Program-made: the position numbers and the translations under genes
Assembly (NCBI GenBank): GCA_945900935.1
Contig: CAMDKT010000361.1
Span: 1 to 6,351, forward strand
Origin: Candidatus Sulfopaludibacter sp. SbA3
Lineage (GTDB): Bacteria; Acidobacteriota; Terriglobia; Bryobacterales; Bryobacteraceae
Length of the DNA stretch: 6,351 nt
Direction: 5' to 3'
Shown: one piece after another, positions 1 through 6,351 of the stretch
Position numbering within the stretch: position 1 is the first letter of the stretch
How the letters are laid out: every line of letters begins with the position of its first letter
The notes under the pieces: generated by a model
What the model was told of the DNA's origin: nothing
The model's database searches: none
The model's input: only the letters and a program-made list of their open reading frames with translations

Positions 1-1663
1 TCTCCCGTCGCATGGCGTAGCGCAAGCTCTCGTCGAAATCCGGGAACTTGCCGGGATCCGGTTTCATGACATCGATATTTTTGAACTGCAACCACTGGCC
101 GGCAAAGTTTTCGACCAGCGCCGAGGCTTTCGTGTCGCGCAGCATTCGCTTTACTTGAGCGTGCAGTACCGCGGGTTGCCGCAACCGGCCGTGCCCGGCG
201 GCGGTGAGAAGTTCGGCGTCCGGCATGCTGCTCCATAAAAAATAGGAGAGCCGCGAAGCGAGTTCGAATTGACTGACGGGCGCGTAAGATTTCTTCGCGC
301 TTAACGGCGCGTCCCTTTCGACGCGGAACAGGAAATTTGGCGACACCAGAACGCCTTGCAGCGCGGTAACAATTCCTTCCTGAAAACTGTCGCCCTGCTG
401 CCGCGCCAGCGCGTAGAGTTTGACGAACAGCGCGGTCTCCGCCGCGGTTACGGGCCGCCGGAAGGCTCGTTTGGCGAATGTCGAAACGATGGTCTGCGCG
501 CAGGCGGGCGTCTGTTGCGGGCAAGCGAAGACGCGTTTCAGGCTTTCCGCCGATGGCCCTTCGGGTTGCGTAAACGGTCCGCCAACATCGAGCGATTCAA
601 AGCGGTTGTCGAGCCGCGTTTCTATACGGTCCGTCTTGATTTTCGTACCGTATTTCCGGAGCGTTTCGATGTCCTTTTCGGTCAGCTTGCCGCTGGCGCT
701 GATGAGCGGCTCCGGGGGGCGCATGGAGGGCATGGGCCCGGCGTATTTCGGCGGCAGGCCGTGGAGGTTTCGCAGGTATGTCGAGGACAGCAGATGCTCG
801 CCGGCGGCAACCTTGGCGCGCACTTCCACGATTTGGCCTTCCAGATCGGTCGCGTCTACTTCCCATTCCTGGATCTTCTTCCCGTCGATCCAAAACGCGG
901 GCGTCGCCGCTTCCGATTGATTGGGCCGATGGCCGTTCAGCACGATGCGAAAACTGTATTCACCATCGACGGCGAAGCGGTGCAGCACGTGAAAAGCGTG
1001 CCGCGTGCTAAGGCCGGATTCGTCGTAGTGGAACATGTCCTTGGGCAGCGACGGATTGGTTACCAGATCATTTAAACGCACCGGAGCGGAGAAGTGGATC
1101 GCCGCGGGTTTGAGCTTTTCGGCGCCGAAGACGGCGGTGCGGACGGCGCGCTCGGCGGCGTATAGATACTTTTCGAGCAGCACCGGGGAAAGGGAGAGCG
1201 CATCGCCGATGTTGTCGAAGCCGAAGGCGGCTTCATCGGCTGGAAAATTGTCGGCGGGGCGGATGTCAACGCCGAGCAGATCGCGCATGGTGTTGTTGTA
1301 TTCGGTGCGATTCAGGCGGCGGGCGGTGACACGGCCGGGGTCGGGTTTGGCGGTTCGATCCTGCCGGGCGAACTCGGCTTCGAGGTACGTTGTGAAAGCG
1401 TGAGTTTCGGCGGCGGGCGGCTTCTTCATGGCCGGGGGCGGCATCTCACCGGTCTTGATTTTGCTGACTACTTTTTCCCAGATATCGCGGCCTTCGTCGA
1501 ACGATTGCACGGTTTCGAAGGCGGCGAGATTCACGTCGCCGTTGGTGACGGTGGCGTTGTGGCAGGCGACGCAGTTTTTCTTGACGAAGGCGAAGACGCC
1601 GGGGGCGTCATAGGCGCTAAGGGCGGTTGCGGAAACGAGGATTATTAAGATTTTGAAAGACAC
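1..1663 (-). CDS. DUF1587/DUF1595/DUF1592 c-type cytochrome protein (planctomycete-type), C-terminus cut by window edge
   Basis: An unbroken frame of 554 codons runs off the left edge, leaving one base of a further codon. The start chosen is GTG at 1663, because AGGAG at 1675-1671 lies 7 nt upstream. An in-frame GTG at 1669 is too close to that site, and an in-frame TAG at 1681-1679 closes the frame above. Residues 1-17 are a hydrophobic Sec-type signal ending in ALSA. CVACH at 31-35 is a single haem c site, and Met74 in GEMPPP is a likely axial ligand. RRLNRTEYNNTMRDLLG at 115-131 is a DUF1587 hallmark. A beta-rich stretch at about 220-300 separates it from Cys381/Cys388 and the DUF1595 region (about 385-450, with AKRAFRRPV). 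ELASRLSYFLW at 467-477 opens DUF1592. The family usually continues into DUF1588 and DUF1585, here outside the window. The protein is probably a periplasmic or surface electron carrier linked to glycan or sugar oxidation, but the family has no proven reaction that I can name. A DUF1552 gene often follows such genes; that would be off the edge. Confidence 0.9.
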   Translation of the reverse strand, partial: MSFKILIILVSATALSAYDAPGVFAFVKKNCVACHNATVTNGDVNLAAFETVQSFDEGRDIWEKVVSKIKTGEMPPPAMKKPPAAETHAFTTYLEAEFARQDRTAKPDPGRVTARRLNRTEYNNTMRDLLGVDIRPADNFPADEAAFGFDNIGDALSLSPVLLEKYLYAAERAVRTAVFGAEKLKPAAIHFSAPVRLNDLVTNPSLPKDMFHYDESGLSTRHAFHVLHRFAVDGEYSFRIVLNGHRPNQSEAATPAFWIDGKKIQEWEVDATDLEGQIVEVRAKVAAGEHLLSSTYLRNLHGLPPKYAGPMPSMRPPEPLISASGKLTEKDIETLRKYGTKIKTDRIETRLDNRFESLDVGGPFTQPEGPSAESLKRVFACPQQTPACAQTIVSTFAKRAFRRPVTAAETALFVKLYALARQQGDSFQEGIVTALQGVLVSPNFLFRVERDAPLSAKKSYAPVSQFELASRLSYFLWSSMPDAELLTAAGHGRLRQPAVLHAQVKRMLRDTKASALVENFAGQWLQFKNIDVMKPDPGKFPDFDESLRYAMRRE

Positions 1664-1665
1664 AG

Positions 1666-1700
1666 CCACTCTCCTACGCTATCACGGCCTGGGAGAGTGG
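1666..1700 (-). promoter_or_regulatory. Inverted repeat / predicted RNA hairpin covering the RBS of the cytochrome gene
   Basis: A perfect 9-bp inverted repeat: CCACTCTCC at 1666-1674 and GGAGAGTGG at 1692-1700 on the plus strand, with a 17-nt loop (1675-1691). In the minus-strand transcript the 3' arm contains GGAG of the Shine-Dalgarno site and ends 2 nt before the GTG start. The hairpin lies in the 62-nt gap after the oxidoreductase stop codon. No U-tract follows on either strand, so it does not look like an intrinsic terminator. A role in holding back translation of the second gene is an inference; the repeat itself is seen directly. A run of seven G (1699-1705, plus strand) overlaps the outer end. 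Confidence 0.55.
1671..1675 (-). promoter_or_regulatory. Shine-Dalgarno site of the cytochrome gene
   Basis: AGGAG on the minus strand, 7 nt before GTG 1663. It decides between the two in-frame GTG codons: the other, at 1669, would have a spacing of only 1 nt. Four of its five bases (GGAG, 1674-1671) are in the 3' arm of the inverted repeat 1666-1700, so the site may be masked in the transcript. Confidence 0.65.
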
Positions 1701-1725
1701 GGGGGCAGACTCGGCGCGTGTTTAA

Positions 1726-3036
1726 TCAGACCTTCGTTGGCACCACGAACGGCTTCCTATAATCGCGGGTGAGCAGCTTGTTTGCCGTCGCGTCGTCGAA
1801 AGTGTGTTTGGCGGCGTCCCAGTTCAGCCGCTTGCCGGAGCGGTACGAAATATTGGCGAAGTGGCAGAAGTCCGCAGATGCCGCGCCGATTTCGATCTCA
1901 GCGTTCAACTTTTTGTAATCACGGGATTTAACGGCGGCCAGGAAGTTCTCCATGTGACGAACGGTGCCATCTGATCCGCGCGTTGCCTTCACATCTTTAA
2001 CGACCTTATTCTCCTCGCCGGTGTAGACGCGATAGCCGCTGCCGTCGAGTTCCATCCAGCCGTCGACGCCGTAGAAGAGATTTCCGACCGCGCTCGTCGC
2101 GCGCGGCCCGGAGCCGAGCGTTCCCTCGCCGCCGGTCAACACGCCGCGAACTTCGAAAACGATCTCGCGGTCACCGTAATCGAACGACGCCAGTTGCGTA
2201 TTGGGCGTCTCCTGCATGTCGTCATAGGCGTATTTGCCGCCGGTGGAAACCACGCTTTTCAGGCCGGAATGGTCGTTGGCAACGCCCATGCCCCAGCGGG
2301 CGACATCCATTTGATGCACGCCCTGGTTGCCGAGATCGCCGTTGCCTGTGTCCCAAAACCAGTGCCAGTTGTAGGCGAAGCGCAGCTCGTTGAACGGCCG
2401 CATCGGCGCCGGTCCCAGGAACATGTCCCAATCGAGACCGGGCGGAACGGGACCGTCGGGTTTTTTGCCGATGGACTTGCGGCGTTTGAAGCAGAGACCC
2501 TTGGCCATGTAAACCTTGCCGATGACGCCTTCTTTGAGGGCCTGTATCGCCTCCATGACATGCGGCGTGGAGCGGCTCTGCGAACCGATCTGGCACATGC
2601 GCGTGTACTTGCGCGCCGTGGCGATCATCTGCCTGCTTTCGAAGGGGTTGTAGCTGGCGGGCTTTTCGCAATAGGTGTCCTTGCCGGCCTGCATGGCCCA
2701 AATGGCGCCGAGGGCGTGCCAGTGGTTGGGCGTGGCCATCGAAACGGCGTCAATATCCTTGGAGTCGAAAAGCTTGCGCATGTCGCTGAACTCGACGGCC
2801 TTTTCCTGGCCGGACTTGACGACGCGGGCGTTGGCGCGTTCGCGGGCGGCTTGATTGACGTCGCAGAGCGCCGCGACCTGGGCTCCGGGAATGGACAGGT
2901 ACCCGCCGAGGTGTGCGTTGCCGCGCCCGCCGAGGCCGATGACGCCCATTCGCACGCGGTCATTAGCGCCCAAAATGCGCCGGGAACCAATCGAAAGCGC
3001 CGCTGCGCCGGTGATGAGAAGATTTCTTCGATCCAT
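1726..3036 (-). CDS. Tat-exported Gfo/Idh/MocA family oxidoreductase
   Basis: A complete 436-residue protein, close to the usual size for the exported members of this family. ATG 3036 is preceded by AGGAG at 3047-3043 with 6-nt spacing. The N-terminus (MDRRNLLITGAAALSIG) has a twin-arginine motif at R3-R4 followed by a hydrophobic stretch, with likely cleavage after ILGA (residue 24). The NAD(P)-binding Rossmann fold follows: GLGGRG at 34-39 (GxGxxG), Asp59 at the end of the second strand (suggesting NAD preference), TPNHWH at 102-107 and EKP at 124-126, whose lysine is the conserved active-site residue. GNQGVHQMDVARW at 236-248 carries the HxxD pair (His241, Asp244) at the substrate site, and the rest matches the bacterial-type Gfo C-terminal domain. 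It should oxidise or reduce a sugar, polyol or similar substrate with bound nicotinamide in the periplasm; the substrate cannot be read from sequence. The cytochrome gene follows 62 nt downstream on the same strand, suggesting an operon. Confidence 0.93.
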   Translation of the reverse strand: MDRRNLLITGAAALSIGSRRILGANDRVRMGVIGLGGRGNAHLGGYLSIPGAQVAALCDVNQAARERANARVVKSGQEKAVEFSDMRKLFDSKDIDAVSMATPNHWHALGAIWAMQAGKDTYCEKPASYNPFESRQMIATARKYTRMCQIGSQSRSTPHVMEAIQALKEGVIGKVYMAKGLCFKRRKSIGKKPDGPVPPGLDWDMFLGPAPMRPFNELRFAYNWHWFWDTGNGDLGNQGVHQMDVARWGMGVANDHSGLKSVVSTGGKYAYDDMQETPNTQLASFDYGDREIVFEVRGVLTGGEGTLGSGPRATSAVGNLFYGVDGWMELDGSGYRVYTGEENKVVKDVKATRGSDGTVRHMENFLAAVKSRDYKKLNAEIEIGAASADFCHFANISYRSGKRLNWDAAKHTFDDATANKLLTRDYRKPFVVPTKV

Positions 3037-3060
3037 TACGTTCTCCTAGGGGACACCAAA

Positions 3061-3066
3061 AGTATA
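3061..3066 (-). promoter_or_regulatory. Possible -10 element for the oxidoreductase gene
   Basis: TATACT on the minus strand, one mismatch from TATAAT, about 25 bp before the ATG at 3036. It overlaps the plus-strand -10 candidate for dnaE almost fully. No good -35 hexamer lies 16-18 bp upstream, and the leader would be under 20 nt with the Shine-Dalgarno near its middle. This is a weak call; the true promoter may differ. Confidence 0.25.
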
Positions 3067-3068
3067 AT
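3063..3068 (+). promoter_or_regulatory. Candidate -10 element (TATAAT) for dnaE
   Basis: A perfect sigma-70 type -10 hexamer in the 72-bp divergent intergenic region, 40 bp before the dnaE ATG at 3109. Transcription would start near 3075 and give a leader of about 34 nt. At 16-17 bp upstream there is only GTTCTC/TTCTCC, which is a poor -35, so the promoter may be weak, activator-dependent or of a different sigma type. It is the only AT-rich patch in the gap, which adds some support. Confidence 0.45.
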
Positions 3069-3070
3069 TG

Positions 3071-3093
3071 AGGTTTCCTCCCCCCGGGAACCT
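3071..3093. repeat. Short imperfect dyad in the dnaE leader
   Basis: AGGTTTCC (3071-3078) can pair with GGGAACCT (3086-3093) through 7 Watson-Crick pairs and one G-U, around a 7-nt C-rich loop. It sits just downstream of the candidate TATAAT, at the expected transcription start, so it could be an operator for a repressor or a small leader hairpin. It has no U-tract and is not a terminator. It could also be chance in a C/G-rich stretch. Confidence 0.3.
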
Positions 3094-3108
3094 TCCGCTG
3101 GAATTCTG

Positions 3109-6100
3109 ATGTCAGACGTACCTTTCGTTCACCTACATTGCCACACCGACTACTCGCTGCTTGACGGCGCTTGCGAAATCAAGCAACTGATGGACATCGC
3201 CGTTCAAGAGCGGATGCCCGCGATCGCCATGACCGATCACGGCAATCTGTTTGGCGGCGTGGAGTTCTATAACGAGGCCAAGGCGAAGGGCGTGCATCCG
3301 GTTCTGGGCTGCGAACTTTATGTTGTTGACGACCACAAGGAGCGCGCGGGCCGGTACAACCATCTGGTGCTGCTGGCGCAGGATCAGGACGGTTATCGCA
3401 ACCTGATCAAGCTGGTCTCCACCGGATATTTGGACGGCTTCTATTACAAGCCGCGCGTGGATAAACAGCTTCTGCAGCAGCACTCAAAGGGCATTGTTTG
3501 TCTGTCGGCTTGTTTGCGCGGCGATGTGAACGAGGCGCTGCTGGAGGACAAGTACGACCATGCGCGGCAACTCGCCGGCACGTACCGGGAGATCTTCGGC
3601 GCGAAGAATTTCTTTCTGGAGATTCAGGATCACGACCTGGACCAGGACCATAAGCTGATCCCGGAAGTGGCGCGGCTGGCGCGGGACATGGAGATCCCGC
3701 TGGTGGCCACCAACGACGCGCACTATCTGCGCCAAGCCGACGCCCGCGCGCATGACATCTTCATGTGCATTTCCACGGGCAAGACCTACAGCGACCCCAA
3801 CCGCATGAAGTGGGACAAGCCCGCGTTCTACGTCAAGAACAAGCAGGAGATGGAGCAGCTATTCTCCAACTATCCGCAGGCGCTGGTGACGCCGTATGAG
3901 ATCGCGATGAGCTGCCAGGTAAAGCTCGAAAAGGTGAAGGAGCCGTTTCCGAAATTCGACGTGCCGCCGGAGCATTCGATCGACAGCTTCTTTGAGTACG
4001 CCGTCCGCGAGGGCTTTGAAAAACGCCGTCCGCGGCTGGAGCATATGGCCGCCCATGGGCAGTTGCGGCAGGCGATGCCGGAGTACGAAGAACGGCTGAG
4101 CCGCGAGATCAAGATGATCCAGCAGATGAAGTTCTCCGGGTACTTCCTGATCGTCTGGGACTTCATTCGTTACGCGCGCAGCCAGAACATTCCGGTTGGT
4201 CCGGGGCGCGGATCGGCGGCCGGCTCACTGGTCTCTTTCGCGATGATGATCACCGATATCGACCCGCTGCAATATGGCCTGCTGTTCGAACGCTTCCTGA
4301 ATCCGGAACGCATCAGCATGCCCGATATCGACACCGATTTCGAGCCCCGCGGCCGCGGCAAAGTGATTCAGTACGTTACGGAGAAGTACGGCCGGGAGCA
4401 AGTGGCGCAGATTATCACGTTCGGCACGCTGGGCGCCAAGGCGGCGATCAAAGACGTAGGCCGCGTGTTGGAAATGAAGCTGAGCGAGGTGGACAAGCTG
4501 ACGAAGCTGGTGCCGCCGACGCTGAATATCAAGTTGAAAGAGGCGATTGAGCAAGAGCCTGGTTTTGGAGACGCGGCGAAGGCGGATTCGAAAGTCGGAG
4601 ACATTCTGGAGATCGCGCAGCGGCTGGAGGGCATGGCGCGCAACGCCAGCGTTCACGCCGCCGGCGTGGTTATCTCACCGGAACCTTTAAAGAACCTTCT
4701 CCCGTTATACAAGACGAACAAGGACGAAATTGTAACCCAGTACGACATGAGCGGACTGGAAAAACTGGGTCTGTTGAAGATGGACTTTCTGGGGCTGACG
4801 ACGCTCTCGATTGTCGACGATGCATTGAAGTTGATTGAGGCCATTCACGGCAAGCGAATCGTAATGGAGGAGATACCGCTCGATGACGAATTCACTTACG
4901 TCGAGATCTTCCACAAGGGCAATACGTCCGGCGTATTTCAGTTTGAATCCAGCGGAATGCAGGACATTCTGCGGCGCTACCGGCCGGAGCGGATTGAGGA
5001 CCTTTGCGCGCTGAACGCACTGTATCGGCCGGGCCCGATTCAGGGCGGCATGGTGGACGACTTCATTGCCCGTAAGCACGGAAAAAAAGAAGTGGTTTAC
5101 GATCTACCGCAACTGGAACCGCTGCTGGCGGAGACGTATGGCGTCATCGTCTATCAAGAACAGGTGATGCAGATTTCGAATGTCCTGGCGGGGTACTCGC
5201 TGGGCGAGGCGGACATTTTGCGGCGCGCGATGGGGAAGAAGAGCGCGACGGAGATGGAGCAGCAGAAAGTGCGGTTTCTCCAGGGCGCGGCCAAGAATAA
5301 CCTGAACATCAAAAAGGCCGACAAGATCTTCGATCTGATGGCGCAATTTGCCGGGTATGGGTTTAACAAGTCGCACTCGGCGGCGTATGCGTACATGGCC
5401 TATGTCACAGCGTATTTGAAGGCGCATTATTCGATTGAGTTTATGTCGGCGCTGCTGACTTCGGAAACGGGGAACACGGATAAGGTCGTCAAATACATCA
5501 ATGAATGCCGGGAGCGGGGAATCAAAGTACGGCCGCCGGATGTAAATACGAGCCTGCTGTCGTTCTCGCCGGACGGGGACGCAATCCGCTTTGGTTTGGG
5601 GGCGATAAAGAATCTGGGGCAGAACGCGGTGGAGTCCATCATCGCGGCGCGCAAGGAGCACGGGGCCTTCAAGAATTTCTTCGATTTCGGCGAGCAAGTG
5701 GACACGGCGATGGTGAACCGGCGGGCGATTGAATCGCTGATTAAGGCCGGGGCAATGGATGGGTTAGAGGGGACGCGTTCGCAGTTATTTGCGGCGATTG
5801 ACAGGGCGATGGAGCATGGCCAGAAGGCGCGGCGGGATAAAGAGTCCGGGCAGGGCGGGCTGTTCGGCGACATGTTCGGCGGCGATGACGCCCAGCATGA
5901 GGACTTGCCGAAAGTGCCGGATTGGAAGCGCATGCAGGCGCTGCAGGGCGAGAAGGAGATGATCGGATTCTATGTCACGGGCCATCCGCTGGATGATTTT
6001 GAGGACCGGATCGCCGACCTTCGCACGCACGAAACGGACCAGTTGGGCGATCTGCCGCGAAACTTTGAAGTGAAGCTCTGCGGCATTTTGACCGGCATTC

Positions 6101-6351
6101 AGAAGAAGCGTTCGAAGGAAGGCAAGTCGTACGTGATACTGGGCGTGGAAGATCATAAAGGCGTGTTGGAGGCGATGATTTTCAATGGGCGCGATAACGA
6201 GCATTTGATCGACGATTTGGGGCCTTGCCTGGTTGACGATAATGCGTGCCTGATTGTGGCGACGGTGATGCCGGAGGAGGGCGCGGCGCCGCGGCTGCGC
6301 ATTAAGGAACTGATCCCGCTGGTGAATACGCGGGTGGCGCTGGCGTCGTTG
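3109..6351 (+). CDS. dnaE: DNA polymerase III alpha subunit (DnaE), C-terminus cut by window edge
   Basis: The catalytic subunit of the replicative polymerase; 1081 codons are visible with no break. ATG 3109 fits the family start (MSDVPFVHLHCHTDYSLLDG) and has only a weak Shine-Dalgarno (GGAA at 3100-3103). The N-terminal PHP domain (about 1-210) keeps a full set of metal-ligand candidates: His8, His10, Asp43, His44, Glu69, His85, Cys135, Glu171, Asp203 and His205. Palm: PGRGSAAGS at 365-373, PDIDTDF at 405-411 with Asp408 and Asp410, and MDFLGL with Asp559. These three aspartates match E. coli Asp401, Asp403 and Asp555. The fingers include FNKSHSAAYA. The helix-hairpin-helix region spans about 808-905, followed by a clamp-binding motif QGGLFG at 915-920 and an OB fold from about 985. 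The family is about 1150-1200 residues long, so the tau-binding end is missing. The length and PHP type are those of DnaE1, not of the error-prone DnaE2 or of PolC. It is divergent from the oxidoreductase gene and functionally unrelated to it. Confidence 0.97.
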   Translation, partial: MSDVPFVHLHCHTDYSLLDGACEIKQLMDIAVQERMPAIAMTDHGNLFGGVEFYNEAKAKGVHPVLGCELYVVDDHKERAGRYNHLVLLAQDQDGYRNLIKLVSTGYLDGFYYKPRVDKQLLQQHSKGIVCLSACLRGDVNEALLEDKYDHARQLAGTYREIFGAKNFFLEIQDHDLDQDHKLIPEVARLARDMEIPLVATNDAHYLRQADARAHDIFMCISTGKTYSDPNRMKWDKPAFYVKNKQEMEQLFSNYPQALVTPYEIAMSCQVKLEKVKEPFPKFDVPPEHSIDSFFEYAVREGFEKRRPRLEHMAAHGQLRQAMPEYEERLSREIKMIQQMKFSGYFLIVWDFIRYARSQNIPVGPGRGSAAGSLVSFAMMITDIDPLQYGLLFERFLNPERISMPDIDTDFEPRGRGKVIQYVTEKYGREQVAQIITFGTLGAKAAIKDVGRVLEMKLSEVDKLTKLVPPTLNIKLKEAIEQEPGFGDAAKADSKVGDILEIAQRLEGMARNASVHAAGVVISPEPLKNLLPLYKTNKDEIVTQYDMSGLEKLGLLKMDFLGLTTLSIVDDALKLIEAIHGKRIVMEEIPLDDEFTYVEIFHKGNTSGVFQFESSGMQDILRRYRPERIEDLCALNALYRPGPIQGGMVDDFIARKHGKKEVVYDLPQLEPLLAETYGVIVYQEQVMQISNVLAGYSLGEADILRRAMGKKSATEMEQQKVRFLQGAAKNNLNIKKADKIFDLMAQFAGYGFNKSHSAAYAYMAYVTAYLKAHYSIEFMSALLTSETGNTDKVVKYINECRERGIKVRPPDVNTSLLSFSPDGDAIRFGLGAIKNLGQNAVESIIAARKEHGAFKNFFDFGEQVDTAMVNRRAIESLIKAGAMDGLEGTRSQLFAAIDRAMEHGQKARRDKESGQGGLFGDMFGGDDAQHEDLPKVPDWKRMQALQGEKEMIGFYVTGHPLDDFEDRIADLRTHETDQLGDLPRNFEVKLCGILTGIQKKRSKEGKSYVILGVEDHKGVLEAMIFNGRDNEHLIDDLGPCLVDDNACLIVATVMPEEGAAPRLRIKELIPLVNTRVALASL

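Noticed and set aside
356..1075. A 239-codon plus-strand reading frame opposite the cytochrome gene
   Set aside because: The opposite strand carries a continuous frame with a signal peptide, CxxCH and DUF1587/1595/1592 motifs. The plus-strand product shows no recognisable motif and is expected by chance in GC-rich DNA.
1674..1685. A minimal upstream ORF (GTG ATA GCG TAG) in the hairpin loop before the cytochrome gene
   Set aside because: It has only three sense codons and no ribosome-binding site of its own, and could easily be chance.
1666..1700. The inverted repeat read as an intrinsic terminator
   Set aside because: No U-tract follows the stem on either strand. On the minus strand the start codon of the next gene follows within 2 nt.
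2222..2990. Three minus-strand frames of 100-159 codons overlapping the oxidoreductase in other phases
   Set aside because: The 436-codon frame has the Tat signal, GxGxxG, EKP and HxxD motifs; the overlapping frames are low-complexity Arg/Ala/Pro-rich shadows.
5104..5697. A 197-codon minus-strand reading frame, and several other antisense frames from 3133 to 6204, opposite dnaE
   Set aside because: The plus strand is an unbroken DnaE with all catalytic motifs. The antisense products are rich in Arg, His and Leu with no family features, as expected for shadow frames.
1..6351. CRISPR arrays, tRNA or rRNA genes, insertion sequences, phage or defence genes
   Set aside because: No repeat-spacer periodicity, transposase or integrase motifs, terminal repeats or structured RNA gene was seen. 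Three ordinary genes account for about 98% of the window.

Overview
This 6.35 kb window holds three protein-coding genes and almost nothing else. Two are on the minus strand: a c-type cytochrome protein with DUF1587/DUF1595/DUF1592 domains, cut by the left edge, and a Tat-exported Gfo/Idh/MocA oxidoreductase. The third is divergent on the plus strand: dnaE, the DNA polymerase III alpha subunit, cut by the right edge. The DNA is GC-rich. Exported Gfo/Idh/MocA enzymes and DUF1592 cytochromes are expanded in soil Acidobacteriota (Solibacter/Bryobacter relatives) and Planctomycetota. The family mix and the look of the proteins suggest Acidobacteriota of the Bryobacterales type. This is an inference from family distribution, not a sequence search.

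Layout. From 1663 down to 1 (minus) there is an unbroken 554-codon frame with a signal peptide, one CxxCH haem site and the successive DUF1587, DUF1595 and DUF1592 regions; the C-terminal DUF1588 and DUF1585 regions expected for this family would lie off the left edge. Positions 1664-1725 form a short gap with a perfect 9-bp inverted repeat that buries the cytochrome gene's Shine-Dalgarno site. From 3036 to 1726 (minus) lies the oxidoreductase. Positions 3037-3108 are a 72-bp divergent intergenic region with a perfect TATAAT and a small dyad. From 3109 to the right edge lies dnaE, 1081 codons visible, with an apparently intact PHP metal site, all three polymerase aspartates, a beta-clamp motif and most of the OB fold; the C-terminal tau-binding part is missing.

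How they fit. The two minus-strand genes are co-directional, 62 nt apart and both predicted to be exported, so they probably form an operon for periplasmic oxidation of sugars or other glycan-derived substrates, with the cytochrome as a possible electron carrier. dnaE is a housekeeping replication gene that only shares a promoter region with them. There are no mobile elements, CRISPR arrays, RNA genes or long repeats. No clearly new system is visible. The observations most worth checking are the RBS-occluding hairpin, the intact PHP proofreading site and the pairing of a Tat oxidoreductase with a cytochrome.
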